Of a stretch of DNA of 64,000 nucleotides, positions 58,001-64,000 are shown piece by piece; the first letter of the stretch is position 1; every line of letters starts with the position of its first letter. The DNA is from Helicobacter_J cappadocius. Its GTDB lineage: Bacteria; Campylobacterota; Campylobacteria; Campylobacterales; Helicobacteraceae. The notes under the pieces are model-generated. The model was not told the origin of the DNA and searched no databases. It saw only the letters and a program-made list of their open reading frames with translations. Where the stretch lies: NCBI RefSeq assembly GCF_030686155.1, contig NZ_JAUPEV010000009.1:17642-81641 (forward strand), in the 5' to 3' direction. Made by a program: the position numbers and the translations under genes.

Positions 58001-58556
58001 AAGAATTGTTGATCCTGAAACATTAGAAGAGCTCTGTACAGGAGAGGATGGTCTTATTCTTATTGGGGGACATCAGGTAATGAAAGGCTACCTTAAAGAC
58101 ATCAAAAAAACTAATGAAGTTATCGTTGAAATTGATGGAATCAGATGGTATAAAAGCGGAGATAAAGGACATCTAGATAGTGATGGATTTTTGTTTATTA
58201 CAGATAGATACTCAAGATTTGCAAAAATTGGCGGAGAAATGATAAGTCTTGGAGCTATAGAAGAAGAGGTGGCAAAGATAGCTAGAACGATTGAAATTGA
58301 AGATGTTGTTTTTGTTGCAACCTCTTTAGAAGATGAAAAAAAAGGTGAAATGATTATTTTATTAATTGAAAACAATCAATCAAAGCTAATAGAACTTATC
58401 GATGCTATCAAATCTTCAAATATTCCTCCGATTTTTAAACCAAGCAAATATTTTATTGTAGATAAAATCCCTACACTTGGATCGGGAAAGGTTGATCTGA
58501 AGGGTTCAAAAGATCTTGCAAAAGAATTGATTGAAAATAAAATTTTAGGGAAATAG
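55032..58556 (+). CDS. aas: Aas-type lysophospholipid transporter / acyltransferase / acyl-ACP synthetase fusion
   Basis: A 1174-residue three-part protein for phospholipid repair. Residues 1-420 form an MFS transporter of the LplT lysophospholipid flippase type with about twelve helices. Residues 440-640 form a PlsC-type acyltransferase with the HX4D motif His452-Asp457 and FPEGSISRHG near 520. Residues 690-1174 are an AMP-forming acyl ligase with FSSGSEGKPKGVM near 806 and EGYGATETTPV near 945. Together they would bring in a lysophospholipid, activate a fatty acid and re-acylate it. In E. coli LplT and Aas are separate. The last 12 nt overlap the 3' end of rocF on the other strand. Confidence 0.9.
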   Translation: MKKIWKIYGFTSFIFATFINAFLDLGHKILMQNTILKAYSGSEELIYLAIINALVILPFILTFSSSGFLSDKFPRDKVMKIAAISNFILICLLAVFYFLGCYWAAFWTTFALGIQAAFYSPAKYGYIKDLVGNEFLAWGNGIIQACAIVAILAGMGIFSLLFEYLYPNSSAKTPEAIIQAISPLAIVLIALSLLETFLTLRLPCLSKTLDIKFPTSKYLKFGLLKQNLKNIKKNKIILMSILGISMFWSISQLMLAAFPVHIKNLLEIDNTFEIQASIALSGIGIIIGSMIAGRYSKHYIETGLIPLGALLLSIALIFTPFLSSLFSYGIVFFIFGLGGAILIVPLNSLVQFHSKKEELGSILAGNNFIQNIGMFLFLIIAAFFGYFKLNVEWLFLIAIITSVCVAIYVVILMPFSLVRLLISIALLQRYKLDVEGFDNIPQSGGVLLLGNHISFIDWAIIQMALPRKVHFVMEKSIYSRWYIRLFIDFFGVIPVSNMQSKTALETISSRLAAGEVVCLFPEGSISRHGQLNEFKRGFEIAAKHLVRNQAVILPFYISGLWGSIFSRSNEQFRERYHSFSKRNLSIAFGKSLDIHTTRDTLKKKIFEMSFKAWETQCKKMECIGRAWINSAKKGGSDIAIVDTLSGSMSYTKMLALTLMLSRIMAKNTPSTKKISQDFAPENPCIGIILPASLGSSMCNLACMIANRVVVNLNFTAGEQAVLKATEMAEIKQIYTSRRFLEKLKNKNVNFDFKDIEVFYMEDILKKIKNKKLTVIGYLLMAKIFPAFILKAIFSPHNNTHNIATILFSSGSEGKPKGVMLNHINIRSNISQIADIIHAKDDDCILSSLPPFHAFGLTATTFMPLLENMLSVTHADPTDSIGIAKAIAQNNVTIMCATSTLFGIYARNPKLDKIMFDSLRFIVAGAEKLKPDIAKSFLLKFNKPIYEGYGATETTPVTSVNLPNEFDAINWEIHKASEVGSVGMPLPGTAIRIVDPETLEELCTGEDGLILIGGHQVMKGYLKDIKKTNEVIVEIDGIRWYKSGDKGHLDSDGFLFITDRYSRFAKIGGEMISLGAIEEEVAKIARTIEIEDVVFVATSLEDEKKGEMIILLIENNQSKLIELIDAIKSSNIPPIFKPSKYFIVDKIPTLGSGKVDLKGSKDLAKELIENKILGK

Positions 58557-59486
58557 TTTTTTAAGACTATCAATTGTATTTGTAATAATATTTAACAACA
58601 CTTCATTATCTCTATTATGATTGGAATCTTCTAATGTGGGGTTAAATTCAGTAAATTCAACTGCGACAAGCTTTTGATTTAAACCTTCTATGATGAGTTT
58701 GATACACTTATCAAGCTCATCTGGATAAAGTCCATTATTTTCCCTCACTCCAGTGGATGTAAATATTTTTCCGTCTAAAACATCTATATCTACACTTAAA
58801 TATACCATATCAACAAAATCAAGATAAGATATAATTTTATCAATACTTCCAACCGTATCTTTTCTAATTTGCGAAACCTGATATAAAGGAATATTGAATT
58901 TCTTTATAATATCTCTTTCTGATTTTTCCATACTCCTTGTACCAATATAAACAATATTTTGTGGTTTTATTTCCCCATCTCCACCCAATGTACATAATTT
59001 TTCCCACTGATTTTCAATGTTTTTATCAAGGATGTTCTCTCCGGATTTTGCTACATTTACAACCCCACCCAATGGCATTCCATGAATATTTCCAGAAGAG
59101 CTATCATAAGGAGTGTGAATATCTGAATGTGCATCTATCCAAACAATAGCTATAGATTTTTGCGGATAAGAACTTTTGAGAGCCTGTATTGTGCCTAAAG
59201 CACTAGAATGATCGCCGCTAAAAATCAAAGGAAAGCTCTTTTCTTGAAACACATTTTTCATTTTCGGAATAAGGTCATCTTTAAAAAAATCGTATATCTC
59301 TTGAATATTTTTTGCATAACTTGCCTTTTCTGCTTTAGGATTTCTATTATTAATAATTTTAATTTCTTTTTCCACCATAGCACTATAGCTTTTCTGAAGC
59401 AATCCCATTAATACATCAACACCTTTTGCAGCACCTCTCTTAGAAGCAGCAATATCAGAATATATTCCTACTATTTGCAACGACAT
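58545..59486 (-). CDS. rocF: Arginase
   Basis: Hydrolyses arginine to ornithine and urea with a binuclear metal centre. The 313-residue protein carries the ligands His93 (SGDHSSALG), Asp118, His120 and Asp122 (WIDAHSDIHT), and Asp233 and Asp235 (YLSVDIDVLDG). The segment ENQWEKLCTLGGDGE (about 158-172) matches the extra loop of H. pylori arginase, absent from most other arginases, so it is the Helicobacter type. It lies 16 nt after the permease rocE. Urea could feed urease, which is not in this window. Confidence 0.95.
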   Translation of the reverse strand: MSLQIVGIYSDIAASKRGAAKGVDVLMGLLQKSYSAMVEKEIKIINNRNPKAEKASYAKNIQEIYDFFKDDLIPKMKNVFQEKSFPLIFSGDHSSALGTIQALKSSYPQKSIAIVWIDAHSDIHTPYDSSSGNIHGMPLGGVVNVAKSGENILDKNIENQWEKLCTLGGDGEIKPQNIVYIGTRSMEKSERDIIKKFNIPLYQVSQIRKDTVGSIDKIISYLDFVDMVYLSVDIDVLDGKIFTSTGVRENNGLYPDELDKCIKLIIEGLNQKLVAVEFTEFNPTLEDSNHNRDNEVLLNIITNTIDSLKKLFP

Positions 59487-59502
59487 AAATTCTCCTTTTA
59501 GT

Positions 59503-60909
59503 CTATTTTAAATGTTTAAATTTGTCTTTTGTCAAAAAATATATTAAATAACATAATATAATATAAACAATACTTGCTAAAATACCAATTCGTTGATGTG
59601 AATCAAAAAATGCTCCTATAGCTCCTACAGAACATCCCAAAATCCCAACAATCTGAGTTATAGGACTAAAGGGTGTTTTATAGGGTAAATCTTTGATTGA
59701 GTTTCCTTGTGCAATATACCTTTTACGAAAAATATATTGAGAAATTGACACGCTTATCCAAACAATAATAAGGGTGAAGCCAATAACAGATATAAGTGCC
59801 TCAATAACCACCTCTGGTGCAAATATAGTTGTAAAAAGAGCTATAAGGGAAAAAATCATCGAGAGATAGAGAGCATAAATAGGAGTACCTCTTTTGTTGA
59901 GTTTAGAAAATATCGAAAAATACATCTTTTTTTCTGCTAATCCATAAATCATTCTAGAAGCACCATAAAGTCCTGAATTTGCAGTAGATATTAAAGCTGT
60001 GATGATGATAAAATTCATTATTGATGCAGCATAAGGGATTCCATTATGCAAAAATGGAAGCTGAATTCTTTCTAAAACACTCACAAATGGACTTTGTGTT
60101 ATAGTGGAATCATTCATAGGTAAAAACACAGAAATAATAAACACCGAACCAAGAAAAAATACAATAAGTCTCACCAAAGTTGCTTTAATGGCTTTAGGCA
60201 TGACTTCTCGAGGATTTTTTGTCTCACCCACAGCTACCCCTATAATTTCTGTACCAGAAAAAGCAAAAATAACTACCAAAATAGTACCCAAAACAGCACT
60301 AAATCCGTTTGGAAAAAATCCTCCCTGCTGAAAATAAAAATTTTCAAAAATTCCACTAAATCCATTTAAATAGAAATGATAACAAATGCCTATAAAACCT
60401 ATCGTTAAAAATAAAATAACAGCAATAGTTTTAATTAAACTTAATACAAACTCCCCTTCGGCAAAAATCTTTACAGAAAATGAGTTGAGCAAAAAAACAA
60501 TGCTAGCACACGCCACAACCCACCAATAAACAGGTATCTGAGGAAACCAATACTGCATCAAAAATCCTATGGCAATATATTCAACCCCTGCACTAATAAC
60601 CCAACCTATCCAGTAAAGCCAAAAAATCACATAGCCTGTCGCAGGTCCAATAAAACGATAAGCATAATCCCCAAAACTACCAGTATTGGGAAAATAACTT
60701 GCAAGTTCCCCCAAAGAAAGCATTATGCTATAAATAATAATGCCTCCCACCGCATAGGCAATAAGAGTACCCAAAGGTCCAGCTTGGTGAATATTGCCAC
60801 CCGTACCCACAAAAAGACCTGTTCCTATTGCCCCTCCAAAGGCAATCATCATGAGATGTCTGAATTTAATATCTCTAATGAGAGAATTTTTACTGTTACT
60901 ATTCTCCAA
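59503..60909 (-). CDS. rocE: APC-family amino acid permease, probably for arginine or another basic amino acid
   Basis: A 468-residue permease with twelve membrane helices. FRHLMMIAFGGAIGTGLFVGTG, the helix 1 substrate motif, and FAFSGTEIIGVAVGETKNPREVMPKAI are typical of the RocE/LysP/GabP group. I start at TTG 60909 because AAGGGAG lies 7 nt upstream; the frame stays open further upstream without a good site. The gene precedes rocF by 16 nt, which points to arginine as the substrate and an uptake-and-breakdown unit. Confidence 0.85.
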   Translation of the reverse strand: MENSNSKNSLIRDIKFRHLMMIAFGGAIGTGLFVGTGGNIHQAGPLGTLIAYAVGGIIIYSIMLSLGELASYFPNTGSFGDYAYRFIGPATGYVIFWLYWIGWVISAGVEYIAIGFLMQYWFPQIPVYWWVVACASIVFLLNSFSVKIFAEGEFVLSLIKTIAVILFLTIGFIGICYHFYLNGFSGIFENFYFQQGGFFPNGFSAVLGTILVVIFAFSGTEIIGVAVGETKNPREVMPKAIKATLVRLIVFFLGSVFIISVFLPMNDSTITQSPFVSVLERIQLPFLHNGIPYAASIMNFIIITALISTANSGLYGASRMIYGLAEKKMYFSIFSKLNKRGTPIYALYLSMIFSLIALFTTIFAPEVVIEALISVIGFTLIIVWISVSISQYIFRKRYIAQGNSIKDLPYKTPFSPITQIVGILGCSVGAIGAFFDSHQRIGILASIVYIILCYLIYFLTKDKFKHLK

Positions 60910-60986
60910 AATACACACTCCCTTCCCAATTTTATTCCATAACAAAGATTAACCTAAAAGAGATTTTTTTTTAATTTTAAAAACGT

Positions 60987-60992
60987 ATTATA
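60987..60992 (-). promoter_or_regulatory. -10 element before rocE
   Basis: TATAAT on the minus strand lies 78 nt before the TTG start of rocE. A run of nine A residues (plus-strand T9 near 60964) lies in the presumed leader. Confidence 0.45.
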
Positions 60993-61072
60993 AAAATTTA
61001 TATTAATACCTTTTACCATTTGTAACAATTCCTATTTCGCCAAAAAATTATGGTCAATTTATTAAAAACATA

Positions 61073-63847
61073 TTACCAAACATAGCTCATTCCTAAATTT
61101 CCCATCCCTAAAAAATCACCCAAGGTACTCATATCTGCACTGATTGAAAAATCCAAATCAAAATTAGATGGAAGCACAAACTTTCCGCCATAGGAAATTT
61201 TGATCCACATTCTTGATGGGATTAAATCATAATTTATAAATGTCTGTGCCCCCTTAAATGAAATTGATCTTGTTTTGGTTATATCTTTAATATGATACCT
61301 ACTGGTAAATTGAAAAATATGCTTCATAAAAGAATTTTCAAAATGATATTCTCCTCCTGTTCCTAGTGCAAAAACTTGATCATATGAATTCTTTGAGAAA
61401 AATGTTTTTGACGTACTAGATGGCGTGTATAGAAAACTATAATTTGTTAGCACTAATGGTTTAATTGAATGCTTATGTGAAAGTGTAAAATTATATTTAT
61501 AAAATGCTTCTATATTTAGTGAAAAATTATTGTTAGCATAACTTTCTTCAAAAATTCCAATTTCTTCATTATGAATTTTATTATTTCCCAAAAGTTGAGT
61601 CATAGATACACTTGATTGGATTTCATGCCTATCTATAATCATGTTAGAATAAATTCCGCTCGTAAAAGTATCAAAATTTTGTCGCTCATTATTTTGATAA
61701 TAGAAACTTTTACCATAATTAAACAAACCCCCTAAAATAAAATCAATATTCTTGCCAATATCAATCTCTCTGTCATAGCCCATACTTGAATTTACAGAAG
61801 TTATAGAAAAAGAATTCAAAGAAACTGAAGAATTATAATAAGATCCTCCAATATTTACCCAGATAGAATTTTCGGTGCTAAATTCTGGCATATAGATTTG
61901 CTCATCATTACTTGCTAAAGTATATTTATGAATGATATCTACAAATTTTGGGGTACGAAAATTTCTTTTAAATATCAAATTATTAATTCTATCTATTGAT
62001 TTTTGATTGACATATTGAGTTGTTTTTTGAGAAAAATTTGCCACACTAATACTGCTATTTTTAAGCATTTTATCTGTTTTTTCTATAAGAGAAATAAGCA
62101 ATTTTGGATTAGATTCAAAATTTTTCACCCCCTCATCAATAGCGATTTCTTGAAATTTCATTCCGTTATTGTTAGCCTCAATAATAGAACGAAAAATTGA
62201 GGGTGCGTGATCGGATATAAAAGTTAGTTTTTGAATGATTTTTTCTTGAGAAAAGTTTTCTCCCAAAGAATCCTTTTTATTTTTAATTTCGCTTGTTTCA
62301 GTGGTAGGCACAAAAAGACTAGGGCTATCTTTTTTTATAAATGCAAATATAATCCCTGTTTTATCTGTTTTTATCTGGGGAGAAATGCTCAATCCTAAAA
62401 AATTTATATCTTTATGTATTCGATTATCAATAAGCTCTCCTTTTCCAGTCATAGATAAAAGATGATATATAGTATCATAAGATAAATTATTACCCAGTAT
62501 CCACTCATTGGAAAATTTAGCTTCGATTCTTGTATCCGAATTAAGAATTAAATTGCCATCTTTTATATTAAAAAATGGAAAATCATTATTCCATTTTTGC
62601 CCACGAACATCAAAAAACATTAAAGATGTTTTAGAAGTATTAAAAACAATACTTCCCTGAATACTTGAAAAATCACTAATAAATAAATTATTTGTAGCTA
62701 TTAAGCCATTGTCACTACTAGATATTGCGTTCTTGCCTCTAATGTAGATACTTTCCGCGTTAATCTTGCCTTTATCATTTCTTAATGAATAATACCCATC
62801 GTTCGCTATAACTACAAGCAATTTAACATCAATTTGTCCTTCGTTTAAAATAGCAATACCACTATTTTGAGTACCTAAAGCAATCAATACATCTACTTGT
62901 GTATCTTTTTGATTGTAAAATCCAATAGCATTTAAATTTTCTCCCCCAATAGCAGTTAAAAAATTAGCTTCTATTTTTCCTGAATTATAAACTCCATATG
63001 CATACGCACGAGTTCCGCCAACTGCTATGATATTATTAGCCTTTAGAAAAGCATTTCTGGATGTATAACTAGAATTATCAAGACCATCTGCTCCCAAACC
63101 TCCCCCACCGATTCCTATCAAATTTCCAGCATTCAAAAAATATTCATTTAAAAATCCAGTCGCACCATTTTTTATTCCTCCAATGGCAATGAGTTTATTT
63201 GTATTTATGATACCTTCAGCTCTCATTCCAGCAGCATATTCGCCCACTCCACCAATAGTTGTAATCACATCTGTATCAACAATCTTGTATTTAAATATTG
63301 GATACAAATCAGAATCAAGTCTTTCAATTTCTGGAATAATCATCAAACCAACCTCTTCCTGATTAAAACCTCCAATTCCCTGAACATACTTTTTTTGCAT
63401 ACCATCAGGAGTAAATACACACATAGAATTTTTACATTCTCCTAGCAAATTTTGAATCTTTTTATTGATGACAGGGACTATAAAAGGAATCTGTACAGAC
63501 AAGTACTTAATGCTAATATCTCTAATATCTGCTAGTTCTATACTTTGAAAATAAATCTTAGGAATTCTATAATTTTGAAAATATTGGGCAGAAATATTTT
63601 CATTATCATCTGAAAATAATATATTCCCCTCAAGATTAAGTCCAAACCCATTCTGAAAAAACGGGTTAGAGAAGTTTGTTGTCGATAAATCAATAACTTC
63701 ATATAAAATTTTAGAATCCTGAAAATTTTTTTGTTTTTTGCTCTCAAGTGCAATCGAATGTTCATCCATGCTATAAAGAAATATCAAAAAAAATGTATTA
63801 AGAAATGATAGTCGCAAAAAACAAATTTTCTCAAAAAAAGCAATCAT
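61073..63847 (-). CDS. Autotransporter with repeat passenger and C-terminal beta-barrel
   Basis: A 924-residue secreted/outer-membrane protein. An N-terminal hydrophobic segment (about 8-26) may be the signal sequence, without a classic cleavage site. Residues about 190-400 hold some eight imperfect repeats of 22-30 residues built on IxAIGG....A.G..N.G.I, which would form a beta-helix. A helical linker (about 520-650) leads to a beta-barrel of about 260 residues ending GNLGMSYVW, with the terminal aromatic residue needed for BAM recognition. No protease triad is visible. Adhesion or host interaction is likely for the class but unproven here. Confidence 0.8.
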   Translation of the reverse strand: MIAFFEKICFLRLSFLNTFFLIFLYSMDEHSIALESKKQKNFQDSKILYEVIDLSTTNFSNPFFQNGFGLNLEGNILFSDDNENISAQYFQNYRIPKIYFQSIELADIRDISIKYLSVQIPFIVPVINKKIQNLLGECKNSMCVFTPDGMQKKYVQGIGGFNQEEVGLMIIPEIERLDSDLYPIFKYKIVDTDVITTIGGVGEYAAGMRAEGIINTNKLIAIGGIKNGATGFLNEYFLNAGNLIGIGGGGLGADGLDNSSYTSRNAFLKANNIIAVGGTRAYAYGVYNSGKIEANFLTAIGGENLNAIGFYNQKDTQVDVLIALGTQNSGIAILNEGQIDVKLLVVIANDGYYSLRNDKGKINAESIYIRGKNAISSSDNGLIATNNLFISDFSSIQGSIVFNTSKTSLMFFDVRGQKWNNDFPFFNIKDGNLILNSDTRIEAKFSNEWILGNNLSYDTIYHLLSMTGKGELIDNRIHKDINFLGLSISPQIKTDKTGIIFAFIKKDSPSLFVPTTETSEIKNKKDSLGENFSQEKIIQKLTFISDHAPSIFRSIIEANNNGMKFQEIAIDEGVKNFESNPKLLISLIEKTDKMLKNSSISVANFSQKTTQYVNQKSIDRINNLIFKRNFRTPKFVDIIHKYTLASNDEQIYMPEFSTENSIWVNIGGSYYNSSVSLNSFSITSVNSSMGYDREIDIGKNIDFILGGLFNYGKSFYYQNNERQNFDTFTSGIYSNMIIDRHEIQSSVSMTQLLGNNKIHNEEIGIFEESYANNNFSLNIEAFYKYNFTLSHKHSIKPLVLTNYSFLYTPSSTSKTFFSKNSYDQVFALGTGGEYHFENSFMKHIFQFTSRYHIKDITKTRSISFKGAQTFINYDLIPSRMWIKISYGGKFVLPSNFDLDFSISADMSTLGDFLGMGNLGMSYVW

Positions 63848-63874
63848 TATAAGTCTTTGATATTTTAAATTTTT

Positions 63875-63889
63875 TGATAAATTTTATCA
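63875..63889. promoter_or_regulatory. Fur-box-like palindrome upstream of the autotransporter
   Basis: TGATAAATTTTATCA is a perfect 7-1-7 palindrome, matching TGATAATnATTATCA at 12 of 14 positions by hand count. It lies 28-42 nt before the autotransporter ATG and contains a TAAAAT on the minus strand that could be the -10. Fur binding here would block transcription. Confidence 0.4.
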
Positions 63890-63898
63890 TAACCAAGC

Positions 63899-64000
63899 TT
63901 ATAAATCCAGTAATATTAATATCAAAACATCCAATCCAAACAAAATAATAGCAGATAAAATAACTAACCCAACAATCAACAATACTAATACAATTTGGAA
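63899..64000 (-). CDS. C-terminal end of an unidentified membrane protein
   Basis: The minus strand is open from the right edge to a TAA at 63899-63901, giving 33 residues that are almost all hydrophobic (VLVLLIVGLVILSAIILFG, then DVLILILLDL). This reads as the last membrane helix or two of a protein whose start lies outside the window. The family cannot be told from this piece. The 51 nt between it and the autotransporter start hold the Fur-like site. Confidence 0.35.
   Translation of the reverse strand, partial: FQIVLVLLIVGLVILSAIILFGLDVLILILLDL

Noticed and set aside
60964..60972. T9 tract (A9 on the coding strand) before rocE as a phase-variation switch
   Set aside because: Nine bases of A/T in a very AT-rich intergenic region is weak evidence; noted only as a possibility under the arginine unit. 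No long G or C tract, the usual Helicobacter switch, was found in the window.
63899..64000. SecE as identity of the hydrophobic right-edge peptide
   Set aside because: The helix followed by an aspartate is only loosely SecE-like, and nusG, which should follow, is absent.
1..64000. CRISPR arrays, insertion sequences, prophage genes, tRNA or rRNA genes
   Set aside because: No spaced short repeats, transposase-like frames, phage structural genes or tRNA/rRNA-like sequences were noticed on reading both strands; a tRNA search program would be needed to exclude a tRNA fully.

Overview
The window is a strongly AT-rich, gene-dense stretch of a Helicobacter-type genome (Campylobacterota). From memory, many neighbours keep Helicobacter pylori order: waaA / pseudouridine synthase / lgt; sppA-purU; fliF-fliG-fliH-dxs; nadC-nadA-psd; mqnP-comEC-dnaB-nnr; the S10-spc-alpha ribosomal cluster followed by an ATPase, rnhB and fumC; and an H. 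pylori-like arginase. The low GC and several genes that I do not associate with H. pylori (an ADP-forming acyl-CoA synthetase, an Aas-type fusion, a PilJ-domain sensor) suggest another Helicobacter species, which I cannot name. No tRNA, rRNA, CRISPR array, insertion sequence or phage gene was seen.

Layout. 1-3235 (+) holds the end of waaA, a pseudouridine synthase, a two-gene anti-sigma-kinase-like / STAS-like pair, lgt and a pair of small multidrug-resistance transporters. 3238-4062 (-) is a DUF5718-type protein. 4199-6139 (+) is an ADP-forming acyl-CoA synthetase. 6305-7054 (-) is an orphan amino-acid ABC ATPase. 7177-13947 (+) holds uup, acnB with a terminator, a Crp/Fnr-type regulator and a PilJ-domain membrane sensor. 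14038-15746 (+) is sppA-purU. 15775-22317 (-) is hisC, fliF, fliG, fliH and dxs. 22403-24510 (-) is a type II restriction-modification locus with a second, decayed nuclease fragment. 24552-37703 (-) is guaA, then a long housekeeping run for NAD, thiamine, phospholipid and menaquinone synthesis, DNA uptake and replication, ending with msrB. 37791-51714 (-) is the ribosomal supercluster from rpsJ to rplQ, with a near-consensus promoter at one end and an intrinsic terminator at the other. 51813-58556 holds a divergent AAA-type ATPase, rnhB, fumC and the Aas-type fusion. 58545-60909 (-) is rocE-rocF for arginine uptake and breakdown. 61073-63847 (-) is an autotransporter with a Fur-box-like palindrome at its promoter, followed by the tail of an unidentified membrane protein.

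How the genes work together. Most of the window is core metabolism and translation. The accessory or regulatory parts that deserve attention are the HATPase/STAS pair, the Crp-PilJ pair with a structured leader around a weak TTG start, the restriction-modification locus in turnover, and the autotransporter with its possible iron control. These are inferences from sequence reading alone; no database search was run.
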